Shown: positions 24,092-35,556 of the stretch, in pieces
Layout: each line of letters opens with the position of its first letter
Numbering within the stretch: position 1 is the first letter of the stretch
Assembly: GCF_000143415.4 (NCBI RefSeq)
Contig: NW_003314267.1
Coordinates: 1,061,309 to 1,125,308 of the forward strand
DNA length: 64,000 bases
Reading direction: 5' to 3'
Source: Selaginella moellendorffii
Taxonomy: Eukaryota; Streptophyta; Lycopodiopsida; Selaginellales; Selaginellaceae
Program-made: the position numbers and the translations under genes
Notes under the pieces: model-generated
Told to the model about the DNA's origin: nothing
The model's input: only the letters and a program-made list of their open reading frames with translations
Database searches by the model: none

Positions 24092-25697
24092 CTCTCCCCC
24101 CCTAGGGAAGATCGACGTCCTCGTCGATGCATACTCGAGTCTAGAATACCGTCAAGGAAACAACTCCAGAAAAAGTTCACGGTACTCATACTATGTGAGA
24201 AATGCACCAACTTAAATGAGTTAGGAGGCAACCTCTTTGTCTAACGCGGATGCGCTACCAGCTCAGACACCTTCCGGCTATCGCCAACAAGGAAATGACC
24301 AACGGAGTCAGCCACCCTTGCTGCTCTGGGAGTCACCCAGCTTACAAAAGTGTGATATGCCCCTGCCCGCAGGAACATAGAGAGAGAAGCTAGAGGCCCC
24401 AACCCTCCTAAGCAAAGAAACCAAACCCGTCGGTAAGGTTTAGATAGACTACTGTAAACAGGCAGTTAGAGTTGTTTACACGGTCACGCCCTTTCAATGG
24501 AATAAGGAACATCGATAAAGAGGCGGGTTATGTGACCAGCGACAGTAGCTACCCCATGACTAGAGATTTCACCATGCACACGAAGTGCCGAAGCCAGTCT
24601 ACCTATACTGGCCTAAACTCAAAGAACAATAGATGGACAATATCAAAGTCATAGACAATGATATCTTAGAGTCGGAATTATCAGTGAATAAATCTTATAT
24701 TAGAACACACAAGTATTCCAAGTATGTTATCATCTGATAAACTAGTATTACAGGATAGGAACCACCAAGATCACTATCATTGGAAAACATAGGATTAACC
24801 ATCCAACAAAATTCAATAGCAAGTATATCATCAAGTAAACTCAATGATAAAACTTAACTACCAAAGATGGTAGACAGGATGCCAAACAACTTACTAAAGA
24901 TAACTCAAAGAACACAAAGTATCATTGACTAACAAGCACAATACTCGCGAATGTATCACTCGAAGGAAATAACATCCTAATCTATAAGAACTAACTCGGG
25001 CAATAATCAATAAAACAAAATGAATGTTGCAAAGCAAGCAAATATAGTGTTCATGCCAATCATCGCACTAGCCAATCCAGATAGATCCCAGCCAATAACA
25101 CCAAGGAACTCAAGTTGCCTAAGCAAGTGTCAGCAACATCCTACTGATGTCTCAATCCCAAGAGACCAAACCAGAGTAAACCACAAATAATATGTGGAAT
25201 TGCGAAAAGCCATAAGCCATCAAAGATAACAACCAACTATCATAAAAGATCGTCAATTAGCCCATCAATATAGTGATGTATAGTCATCGTTGAAGAAAGA
25301 ATCTACCATCCCGAAGAATAGCAAATAATTCCAAACGAACAATAATCAAGCAAAACTTGTGATAAGGACAATCAACTACCCTAGATGATAGTCAATCATC
25401 ACTAATGATTGCCAGATGCAAAGCCAACTTCAACATCGAAGCTAATGAGCCAAAATGTCTTCCCCAACAACTTCTAACAAATGGAACAATGAGCATAAAA
25501 CTCAAACAAACCAAAAGTTCGAAGAAGTCTATAGCCAAGTCTTTTCTAACAATGATCACAAGTCTCATAAAAGCTAACTTCAATGTGAAAGAAGAAATGG
25601 TGATGCAACTCACAATATCTTCCTCAACACATCCATAAGCCAAACTTTATAATGCCAAAGCTAATGAAGAGCGTATTTGCATCAATCCAAAAGCTAA

Positions 25698-25797
25698 NNN
25701 NNNNNNNNNNNNNNNNNNNNNNNNNNNNNNNNNNNNNNNNNNNNNNNNNNNNNNNNNNNNNNNNNNNNNNNNNNNNNNNNNNNNNNNNNNNNNNNNN
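25698..25797. other. Assembly gap (100 N)
   Basis: Exactly 100 Ns inside the LARD interior. The paralogous interior at about 63,520-63,590 bridges the same point with about 57 bp, so the true gap is probably shorter than drawn. Confidence 0.98.
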
Positions 25798-28700
25798 CTA
25801 TAACAAGACATAACTCACTTCATAACAAGCCCAAAAAGAATCATTAATGATCGCTATATCCCGAACTCAAATCCAGCAAGGACTCAACATTTTAATATCG
25901 ATCACTAACTCTTCCTCTCGTGGAGGTAGCATAGTCCACGACTAAATCACTTTTCAAGGAAAAGCTAAAGCTCAACCCTCTACTAAATAATCTTGTCTAG
26001 AACACAACTAACTCAACTTGTCACTCAGTTTGTTTGAATGTCAAAATAGTTGCTAACTAGCAAATGTACCAATGCCAATAACACAAGCCATAGCCAAATC
26101 ATTAACACTATCTTCATTAAGACTAATGAAACTCAACATCAATCTTGCGGAGAGACATCTCATTTCACTGAAATCTCAATATCAACAATGTCAATGACAA
26201 GGCAGAACAAAGCGAGAAGAAAGCACGAGTGTATCACGACTCAAAACTCTTTAGCAACTAAGCTAACCAAAGTCGAAGATACTTTACTCAGTATCCGAGA
26301 CCAATTCTTCAACATTACTCAGGTACGGATAACACATCATCAAGGAGTGATTCACCACGTCCAGACTCAATGAAATCCAAAACCACGAACTAAACGCAAC
26401 CAAATGATATCGACAGAGATAGAGTCGATATGCCAACATGGAAAACCCATGTAAGTCTAACGACACGATCCTCCGCAACCCCATCCGGTAAAGCAAGCCC
26501 ATCACTGCTAAATCATCATCAAGCGAAGCAAGTGTCAAAAGCCTTTGACAAAGTCTACAAGTAATCACTAGTCGCAAAGCAACTAACAATCATTCTTTCA
26601 ACTTGCCTTCACAAGACCCAAACACTAAACTCACGTCATCGAGTCATACACTTGTCCAACATAAACGTGATACCTCTGGTATGAGATAAAAGTTCATAGA
26701 CAAGCATAAACTAAATGACCACTCAAATCCAACTCAATCACGATAAGCCCACCAAAGCATTTAGCCAATAGCTTTGAGCATGCCTTGAAGAGGCTAACTA
26801 TGCATGATCAACACTCAGCTGAAACTAAAGTGAAGACCATGAGATGGATTCATATCGGTACACAACCTCCTCATGGACAAAGCTATAGTACGGGTACCAA
26901 CATCTCAAACTCAAAGAACTAAGTTGAACATCACCATCCTCAGCCAAGGCGCAAGGCCACCAAGACCAAGTCAAGATCAGTGAGAGCTCACTACTCTCAT
27001 AGAGTCTAACAAAATGCAAAGTGCAACCTGCCACCAAGCATAACGCTACAAAAGAAAGGCACAAGGGTCACCTTTCTAGAAAAGTGTAACAGCCACTTTT
27101 CTACACTAATTCCAAACTCTATCCAACTCAATTGCAATAGCCCCAAAAGTTAGCATCCCTTTTGGGCCACATCATATAAACTACATACTAAGGTCTAAGC
27201 TAACCGAAGTCAACTCCAACCCCTTCACTAGTTTGTATTGGCTTTCGACAAACGGAATGGTTTTTGAGCAAAGTGATAACAGATCAGCCATTAGAAAAGT
27301 CTAAGAAAATTTGTGGAAAAATCTTTCCATTCTAAAGAAAGAATGACTCTCAGTCTAGGAATACAAACTTTCAAGACTTCACCAACTTCCTCCTACCAAC
27401 AAATTCACATAGGTTCACCTCAACACAAATTCTCATGATCCAACATCATGACCCATAGTATGCTTAAGCCTCGAACATCTCTACCTCCAACACCGACATC
27501 CACAAAGTGCAAAATGAACATCCAAGGCTTGATCACAAAGACCACATCTTCGGATATCCACATTGCATTAACACTCTTCTTCAACCACCTTCAATGTGAA
27601 GCTAAAACACTAACAAGAAAAATGACATGGAAAATCAAGCTCTAAGGAAACTTTCTCATCACTTGAAATAACAATGCCACCTCCACTAACACAAGTGCTA
27701 GTGATGTTAATGCCCCAACTACACATCTTCTCCATCCAACAATCTACTCCAAGTGCTAACGGATCAACCAACAAGCCATAGCAAATGAATGCTATAACCC
27801 TTTTCCAACATCTTAATGGGCGAACTCTAGGAAACAAGGTACCTACTTAAGCTTAGCATAATGAACCACCATCGAGAATCCAGTCAAAGCTACTACAATG
27901 CTACTTCGTGCAAGTAGACTAGCTTCTCCATCAACCACTTTGGGGTTGATCATCATTTAACCAAGTAACTTCGTAAACACATTGCTCATTATCACATGGA
28001 TATGATATAAATCACAATGACTTGATCATCAATCAAGCAACACTATGAGAAATGCCCATGTCACTACTGCAAAGGTTTATGTGAATATCAAGTGCTAACT
28101 CAATTCGACAAAATGCAACATAAATGCCACACCCTATCAATAGAGATTTACAACACCCAACACCACTAACTTTTGTTCACAACATGGACAAGCTCATGCC
28201 ACTCTCTTTCCGACCAAACTCAAAACTAATCCAACACCAAGCTATTCAAGGAGCAATAGCAAGGTTCCTCGAAAAAGAATTGAGCATTGCAACCCAAGTC
28301 TTCCAATAGCAAGCTTAGACAAAATGGTTTAGCGCTTCACCGCTATCCATCCCACAACTCACCATTGTAAGACCACCATCTCCAACATGCATCAAGATAG
28401 GGACTCTTGATTGCATGATGTGAACACAAGCAATGGGTTAACACCTCGTTGCAGATCATCTCTCCAAGAAGAGAAAATGATTTACGTATTTGATCCTTCG
28501 TCCCCGATGACTCTCTTTTCGGTCTCATCTTTGACCAAACCTCAAGCTTGCTTTCGCATTGCCTTCAGTTCAATCCAAGAAAAGTTTATGAGAGAGCACG
28601 GCCATGACTACTTAAACCAATAGACTAATCCCTATAGTCTTGATTGATCCACTTATAATCATACCTAGGAAGGATCCACTAGTGTCGTGCTAAATAGCTA

Positions 28701-29098
28701 TGGACTAGCCTATTTGCCACTCATAGCAAACCCAGGGAGGTTTGCTTTCACCCATGGTACATGGAACAACTTACGGAACCACTAGAACCATCGATAGGCT
28801 TACATTAATCCTGCCAACTCAAAGTGTAACCTCGAGTTGCTAATGCGCCTCACTCACGAGCCCAAGCTCAAACTCATGCAAATGGAACATCTCCAAACCA
28901 TCCTATGAGCCCAAGTGCAACCTCACATCATAAGGTACAACAAGGTAACCCAAAACCTATCCCAAGGAACCAATGCGAAGTCTTTGCACCCTAACGTGTA
29001 CCCATTCGGATCATCGTTTTCATCTCTGCGTATGCAACGAGACTAGTTGCCCAATCTCATTGGATAATACTCGCCGAGACTCATCCTCTGGTACCAAA

Positions 29099-30240
29099 TG
29101 TAGCGCACGTGGTTTTGACCCTTTATCCTATGGTGATTTACCATAGGATAACACCACGAAGCGGAACCTAAACCCTCTTTGTGCCACGTGACAGATGCCA
29201 CGTGTCACATGCCACGTGTCCATAGGAACCCGAGGTTCAAGGCCTTGGGCCACTGAACGAAGGAACGGTGCCAAACTCCCAAGCGTGGAGCCAAGGAGTG
29301 ATGGAACTGTACCACGGAGCAACTCCCGAGCATAAAGCCCAAGGAGCGAAGGGACAGGGGCCTGGAGCGACTTGGAACAGTCCTGAAGCAACCAGCATCC
29401 CAATGCCAGGACCAGCACGCAAAACGCACGCAAAACGGAGTCTAGCACTATTTCGGCATACCGGTGGCCTAACGTGAGAGTATGGGTACTCCACCAGCTA
29501 GCATGGAATGGAACTTGGGCTTATACCCAAGCTGGACGCAGAACAAGGAGGCACGCAAGCGGGAGCTAAACTATGCCTCAGGTTGGTCGGCCATGCCCGA
29601 CCTACCCACTATCCCTATTATACATTTGGAACCCCCCACAGCCCCCCCCCCCCCCCCCCCCTTGAGGAACACACGCTTTGGGCTTTCACCCCAAGCCTCC
29701 CTTAGTATCAAGAGTTAGTCTCTGGGACAAGCTCGAAACTTACTAAATATGGAATGTTCTTAGATTGCGAATTTGGACACGGGACGAATACCGTTTTGTT
29801 CAGGCCAATCTCTACATTCCGTAGATGTGCCAAATGAGCAAATCTGGACACTTTCCATAAATAGCATTTGGGACCGAAATGAGACTAACACAAAGGGCAT
29901 GATAGCGAGGGTGTTTGGCAGACACGGTAAACTATCATGTAGTGATATTGAGGGACCAATCTCAATACGCGAGGGTTCTTGTCAAGCCAGTGCAAGACAG
30001 AGCAAAAGAGAACTAAAAAGCCAGGCCAAGTATGCTTGGCTGAATAGACACTTAGGAATTTCGTCCTTATGCTCATCCAGCCAAGTACAGATGCAAAGTC
30101 TAGTTTACTAACACTTGAACAAGAGGGGCTGATAAAGGGTCCAGCAATACCGACCTCCTGCCATCGTGGCAGTAAGGTAAGAGTGTCCATAAGGACTGGT
30201 CGACAGGTAACTTTCGATACCCGAAGTCACATACGTGACA
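29099..30240 (-). repeat. LARD LTR (5' copy in element orientation)
   Basis: 1142 bp, nearly identical to 22,958-24,091. It carries the same hairpin at 29,123-29,151 and the CACGTG boxes (first at 29,106-29,111), but the C homopolymer is 20 long (29,642-29,661). Confidence 0.92.
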
Positions 30241-31308
30241 TCATCCCAAGACTACACTTTAACATTTTTAAGATGCCCGAAGATACAGAGAACACCCTTC
30301 TCTAATGTCCCTTCTTCAGTCCCCACCAAGTCCCTTTCTATCCACAGCCGTATTTGCTCACACGTTGGGTCAGGGCTTGAAGGCCCAACCACTAAGTTCT
30401 ATTGACCTCTAGGACTTTTTCACTCTATGACTATATCTTTGGTCACTACACAAAAGGATTACTCCTCTTCCTTTCCATAATCTAAGATTTTGGGACAACA
30501 TTTCAAAACACTATAGCCCTATGCGAGCCTCGTGGGAACTCTCCCCACCTTCCACCTTTAAGTGCTTTAGCCATGTGGCTAGAGTGAGGTTCCAATAAGC
30601 CATACTAGGTATCCAAGTAGGTAGTGCCACCCAAATTTGGATTGGGACCATTCAATCTCTCGAGGAAATTAGTATTGGCTCTTGAACACTTTACCAAATT
30701 ACCCTATTTATTCGTCTATATTCATTCTAGCTTTGGACTCCACAATGGTTATATCATCATCCACTATATGGGTATAACCTTCTTTAGTCATACTAATCTT
30801 TCCTGGCCAAATTGGCTCCATTAAAGTCCTCCCCCCTACTATACTTTTAGAGCTCACTTAACCCCCTAGGGTTTGGGAGAAGATCACTTTGGGCTTTCAC
30901 CCTCGAACTTGGACTCAGTCTTGGTTTCGGTTTCAATCTCAGTCTCGGTCTCGGTCTCTGTCTCATCCTTGATCTCAGACTTGACTTTGGACTCCATCTT
31001 AGGTCCATCTTGGGTCCATCTCAGGTCCATATCAGACTCCATCTCGGACTCTATCTCAGGTCCATCTCAAATCCATCTCGAGTCCATATCGAACTCTATC
31101 TCAAATCCATATTAGACTCCATCTCAAACTCCATCTCAAGTCCATCTCAAGTCTATATTGGACTCTATCTTGGACTCCATCTCGAGTCCATCTCGGGTCC
31201 ATATCAGACTCCATCTCGAGTCCATCTTGAGTTTATATTGGACTTCATTTCAGACTCCATCTTGAGCTCTTTCTCAAATTCATCTCGGAGTCCTTTCTGA
31301 TACTTCCA

Positions 31309-31539
31309 TGTAGCATATATGACCATAAGATAAGATTTGGATATACTGTCACCGTAGATCCTTGGAATCTTAAGGGATAAATGGGGATAAAAGAGTTACT
31401 AAAGGCTCTCTCATCAAGTAATTACCCCTCTTCCAGTTGGATTAAAGGGATGAGAATAAAATAGTTACTAAAGGCTCTTTCATTAAGTAATTGCCCTTTT
31501 TTTAATTGGCTTAAGAAAAGAGAGATAAGATGTGTTACA
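31309..31539 (+). repeat. Right LTR of the outer nested element
   Basis: Begins TGTAGCATATATGACC and ends GATGTGTTACA, followed by GTTAC. The block 'ataaaagagttactaaaggctctctcat...' at about 31,385 is partly repeated at about 31,447, which accounts for its extra length compared with 150-164 bp in relatives. Confidence 0.8.
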
Positions 31540-31544
31540 GTTAC

Positions 31545-32818
31545 AAATCCAAAAATCACATACTTCTTTGATCTTGTCTGGGATCATATTGAAGTATTTC
31601 TTTTATTTAATAAAGCTCCATAAAACTTCACCATTTATCACAGCCTTATAGTGCTCTTTTGCATGAGCTATGATCTTCCAATTAAGTTTGAGAAGCTTTC
31701 CCATTTGGCTATCATTTACCATGTGGCATCCAACAAGTGAATAAATTGAAGCTTGCATAAACCTGCAAAGTTCACTCTCTTGTTTAGGTCAAAATTGGCC
31801 AAGGTGTTTTCAACCATCTCCTTAAGTTAGCCTTGTGTACAAAGAAAAAATTAAACATTAGAAATTTCTTTAATGGATGAAGAAAAAGTTTCTAACTTGG
31901 CAAAGGTTGTGTATGTATGGAACCAAGACAAGAATCTCACATTGAGTGGCAAAAGAGATGTGTTTAACAATTCTTTGCTTTGCACTGAGTGATGGCTCTA
32001 TAACCTTGGCATTTTTGCAACTACAATACTTCTTGAGCCACCATACATATTTTCGATTAGCACTGCCACTCATCATCACAGGAGGTGATCACTTGGCAGC
32101 ACAGTAATTCCTTCAGAAGCACAAGAAAATTGTGGCTTAAGCTGCTAATTAACTTATCTACCATTAAGAAAGTGGGACACTGCAAAAATATCCCACTTTC
32201 TGGATATCTATTTCATGCTTTTACCCTTTATTAGTCCTCTTGATGTCAAACTTCTGATAGTGATAATAATAATGGAAACTCTTTAGAAGATTACATGACT
32301 TCAACATGACAAGCACATAATGCTATCTATCTTAGAAAATATGAAGAAAAATTATTGGCCTAAGATTCCAATATTTTTTTACTCTTCATGGTAAGCATAG
32401 TTTAGCTTAGTGTATTTGAAACCTGATTAAGGGTTGAAGATTCTTGAATATTCTTTACAGCCCATTTGGTTTTTTAAAGCAAACAAAAAACAATGAAATT
32501 TTTTTTTTAAAGGAAGCCTTGTAGGTGGGACTGAATGCCATATCCAATGCTGTATGTAGTATATAAAGAATTGGCTGTCAAAATTGTGTGAAAACCAGTT
32601 GTAACACCGCTTATAACTTCACTTGATCGATACATCTTGCTAGCAATGTTAACTACTGCAAACAAAATTCATGATCATATAAAAGCACTTGCAGCCAGAT
32701 AAAATGTAAGCGCAAGCTCCCACAATTATATGGGTATGATTCCCATTCCATTGGCTGCCTAAACTAATGTAGTTTAGTTTTTCACGAGTTATTCACGAGC
32801 GAGATCTCACGGCTCTTC
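31545..32818. other. AT-rich spacer with possible decayed coding text on the minus strand
   Basis: On the minus strand, 31,560-32,079 gives peptide stretches that look protein-like (for example W-K-I-I-A-H-A-K-E-H-Y-K-A-V-I) broken by stops and frameshifts. No family is recognised. The remainder to 32,818 shows nothing. Confidence 0.3.
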
Positions 32819-33253
32819 TCACACAGTGCATACGCGATTGCTTCTCACTGTGAACACCGCCGCCACACTTGCTCCATCCCAAGTTCTCGTGTTTATACCC
32901 ATGATCTCTCCCATCAGCTTCGTCAACCTGGCAACTTCCTTGCGAACTTTCTTGATGCTCGGATGCGCAGTGTCTCCCACTCGAAACTTGTGCGTGTTGC
33001 CATCGATCTGGATCAGGCTCTCGGCCTCAAGCTTGTGGAGACCTTTGTCTCTCACCATCTTCTTCAATCCAGCAATGTCGTTCTCTCTCCCGGTTTGGCT
33101 GTAGATCTCCACGAGGATCTTGTACGGTGAAACGTTCTCTGGATCCAAAACAAACAATCTCTCTGCACAAAGCTTGCCATTCTCCGTGTCCAAGTGCCTC
33201 CGGCAGCAAGCAAGTAGAGTCATCCACACTCGAGCATCAGCTTCGAAAGGCAT
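32819..33253 (-). pseudogene. PPR protein C-terminal (E-motif) fragment
   Basis: The 144-residue reading begins M-P-F-E-A-D-A-R-V-W and continues with L-L-A-C-C-R-R-H, L-D-P-E-N and an I-Q-I-D-G...H-K-F-R-V-G-D segment. This is the E/E+ tail that follows the repeats in plant PLS-class pentatricopeptide repeat proteins, which act in organelle RNA editing. All PPR repeats that should precede it are missing: upstream (above 33,260) the DNA is AT-rich with no repeat motif. A DYW domain is also absent. It is probably a truncated relic at the edge of the gene island, although a short expressed piece cannot be excluded. Confidence 0.7.
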
Positions 33254-33722
33254 GCTACAATGAGCTCTCTTGCGAACAAGTGGATGTAGTAGAATTTGAG
33301 TATTTGGATATTTAATTTAATTAATTATAATTAAAATTTAGCTATTTGAGCTCATCTTAATTTGTAAAGTAAACCACTTTGCTTCATAAGTGTAACAAAT
33401 TATTTGTATTATCTAAATCATAAAATTTGACTTCAGCATATACCAAATAAGATACTCTTTGATCCTGATAATCATAACTTATGCTAAAGAAACTTAATTG
33501 TTTTTTAGTATATACCATATAGATATATAAACAAGCTAGGCTAATGTAGGTTATCACTTCAAGCTCAAAAAGAATGCTGGCCCACAGGCTTGCTGAATGA
33601 AAATACCAATGAGGAAATTGATATTGCCTAAGCATTCTATTGTTGAGAGTTTTGCATATGGATTACCAATTGGGTAACACTTGGGACGGAGGTTGTCAAG
33701 TCAATGCAACAGTAGTTGTGTG

Positions 33723-33730
33723 TATAAATA
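33723..33730 (+). promoter_or_regulatory. TATA box of the lectin gene
   Basis: TATAAATA, 32 bp before the lectin start codon at 33,762. If used, the 5' leader would be very short. Confidence 0.45.
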
Positions 33731-33761
33731 TAATTACAGTATAAGATAATAGTAGTTTAGG

Positions 33762-34676
33762 ATGCTTGTAAAATTGTTATTAGCTGCTTTGATATTTCTA
33801 ACATTTATGAGCATTCATGCTGACAATATTAATTATGAAATTGGTAGAATTAATGCTATAAGTGCAGAAGTAGCAAAGACAATTATAATTACTATTGCAA
33901 AAGCAATTAATCAAATTCCTGATAATATAATTCCTTTAGGTCAAAGTCTGTATGGAGATGTATTAATCAATTCAAATAATGATGTTGGATTTGGGATTTT
34001 TGCTTTGGATACAGTTCAATTACTTTGTCATGTAACAAATGAGGGTCATACAGAAGCAGGATCTATTATAAGAAGCTCATTATATGAGATTCTAGCAAAT
34101 TCTTATTATGAAATAATAAATTCAGCTGCTTCATATATTATTATAAAATCTAACCATTTTATTATTTACTATTTCATTAGAAATTATAACCTTCAAAGTT
34201 TAGAAAATAATATATACAATAATTCCCAATTCCAGGAACAAATTATATCACAAATAGAAACAAGATGTAACATTTTTACATTTACATTAATAAGTGGTTA
34301 TATTAACATGCCACATCAATATTTACTGCCAACACAATTTTTAGTTTCTTTAAATAAAAAGTCACATCTATATCTAGACATTGATTGTAATTTAATATTA
34401 TATGCAGAAAATAGAGTTTTATGGTCAACTAAAACATCAAATAAAGGCTTGAAGTGTGTTTTAAGATTACAAGAAGATGGAAATTTAGTCCTATATTCTT
34501 TTAATAAAAATGTTCTTTGGCATTCAAATACCTACTGTAATAATAATAATTGCCATGAAAATGCGAATTTAATACTGCAAGATGACTGTAACTTAGTTTT
34601 ATATTTTACATATCAGACAACATTGAATATTAAACCAATAGTTAAACATGCATGGGCTTCTAAAACATTTTGTTAA
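33762..34676 (+). CDS. Secreted bulb-type (mannose-binding-like) lectin, intron-less
   Basis: 304 residues. An N-terminal hydrophobic signal peptide (about 1-20, M-L-V-K-L-L-L-A-A-L-I-F-L) suggests secretion. Residues about 25-185 form a domain I do not recognise, alpha-helical in character with Cys89 and Cys169. Residues about 190-304 form a bulb-type lectin domain with three diagnostic strands, LDIDCNLILY (205-214), LQEDGNLVLY (236-245) and LQDDCNLVLY (272-281); the classical sugar-binding motif is QxDxNxVxY, and here the first Q is replaced by L or lies one residue earlier. Extra cysteines (209, 232, 259, 264, 276, 304) could form disulfides. The gene is strikingly AT-rich with A/T-ending codons and no intron, unlike every neighbour. 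A carbohydrate-binding defence role is typical of the family; here it is inference. Confidence 0.8.
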   Translation: MLVKLLLAALIFLTFMSIHADNINYEIGRINAISAEVAKTIIITIAKAINQIPDNIIPLGQSLYGDVLINSNNDVGFGIFALDTVQLLCHVTNEGHTEAGSIIRSSLYEILANSYYEIINSAASYIIIKSNHFIIYYFIRNYNLQSLENNIYNNSQFQEQIISQIETRCNIFTFTLISGYINMPHQYLLPTQFLVSLNKKSHLYLDIDCNLILYAENRVLWSTKTSNKGLKCVLRLQEDGNLVLYSFNKNVLWHSNTYCNNNNCHENANLILQDDCNLVLYFTYQTTLNIKPIVKHAWASKTFC

Positions 34677-35556
34677 ATAAAGTTTATAGTCATTTTTTGT
34701 TAACCTTTAGGAGAGAGGTGTAGAAAAATAGAATATGCTCCATCTCTAGATTGCTTGGTAGCCTGGATTTTGTTTGTTCTTGGATTGCACCTTTAAAAAG
34801 ACTGACTGCTTCCCCCTGTAGCTTTAAGAATCTCATCACTAGCTTTTGAGAGGACATGATGGATGGGTAGCAGCAACTCCTTGTAGCCAAACAAAGAATG
34901 GTTGTGGTATCATGGTTTTAGTATATCTTTCGGATTGAAAATGCCCTTTTAACACTCTGCATGTTTACAGTCCACGGTTAAATTAGCATTAAGGGAAAAT
35001 GTTCTTATGGTTTCAAAAAGACCGAACACCATGAGGCGTTATTTGGACCACTATCAAAAGGTTGTTGTAAGCTTGAATTGCAAAGAAGAGTAGAATTCTA
35101 GTAGCACACATGGGAATGCGAGTCTGAGTTATAGCAAATACATTAGACTACTTTTATGGGTGTTATTGACACAGTTTGTGAAATATACATGCAGGTGCAA
35201 AGCTTCTTGAAAGGGACGATGAACAAGCTCCACTGTTTTGAAACAATAGATAACTTTAAAATTAAATTCATAAAACCGATGGCCTTTTAAACGGGTTTAC
35301 TAACGGATTTGTCCATATGAATTCGCTTGGAGATCGGGCGCGCTGCCACACCACTTCAATGCGGCCAAGACGACGGGAATCCACGGCCCGCAGCGCGCAG
35401 CTCCTCGTAGATTCGGCATTTGGCCATGGTGTGTAAGGAGCCTGTAGAAAACCCACAATGCTCCATTCAAATCTATATATAATTAGGCAACAAGATAGAA
35501 ATATTACGAGTATAGAAGGAAAGAAGCTCACATTCTCTACGAGAAAACCCTGCGTC
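34677..35556. other. Intergenic spacer between lectin and CIP7-like gene
   Basis: No gene is visible. The left part is AT-rich like the lectin and includes its presumed 3' end; from about 35,280 the DNA becomes GC-richer and probably holds the 3' UTR of the minus-strand CIP7-like gene. Confidence 0.4.

Larger units (their letters stand above)
22958..30240 (-). mobile_element. LARD (large coding-free LTR retrotransposon derivative)
   Basis: Long LTRs at 22,958-24,091 and 29,099-30,240 flank about 5 kb of interior. An exact 5-bp target duplication TCATC lies at 22,953-22,957 and 30,241-30,245. On the minus strand the first LTR (29,099-30,240) is followed by TGGTACCAGAGG, a near match to the tRNA-iMet primer site (+ strand ctctggtacca before 29,099), and the second is preceded by a polypurine tract (+ strand ctctccccccctaggg from 24,092). 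No gag, protease, polymerase or integrase motif is readable on either strand. The two LTRs are nearly identical, so this is the youngest large insertion in the window. It must depend on proteins of another element. Confidence 0.92.
22481..31539 (+). mobile_element. TRIM-like LTR element split by a nested LARD
   Basis: LTRs at 22,481-22,630 (tgtaacacatgtgattatgg...) and 31,309-31,539 (tgtagcatatatgacc...tgttaca) belong to the same LTR family as the 3.1 and 18.3 kb TRIMs, here on the + strand. An exact target duplication GTTAC flanks them (22,476-22,480 and 31,540-31,544). Removing the LARD at 22,958-30,240 and one copy of its target site leaves about 1.8 kb, with an interior containing the GATGGAGTCC-type array (30,900-31,300, seen as gactccatctc). 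No gag or pol. The right LTR holds an internal duplication of about 70 bp. Its primer-binding site has decayed. Confidence 0.85.

Noticed and set aside
23027-24231. Several 90-112-codon frames in the LARD LTRs, repeated near 29,128-30,305
   Set aside because: They recur because the LTR recurs; opposite-strand frames overlap heavily and there is no domain.
24092-29098. Short frames in the LARD interior as possible genes
   Set aside because: No gag/pol motif, not conserved as open frames in copies B and C, and codon pattern matches non-coding repetitive text.
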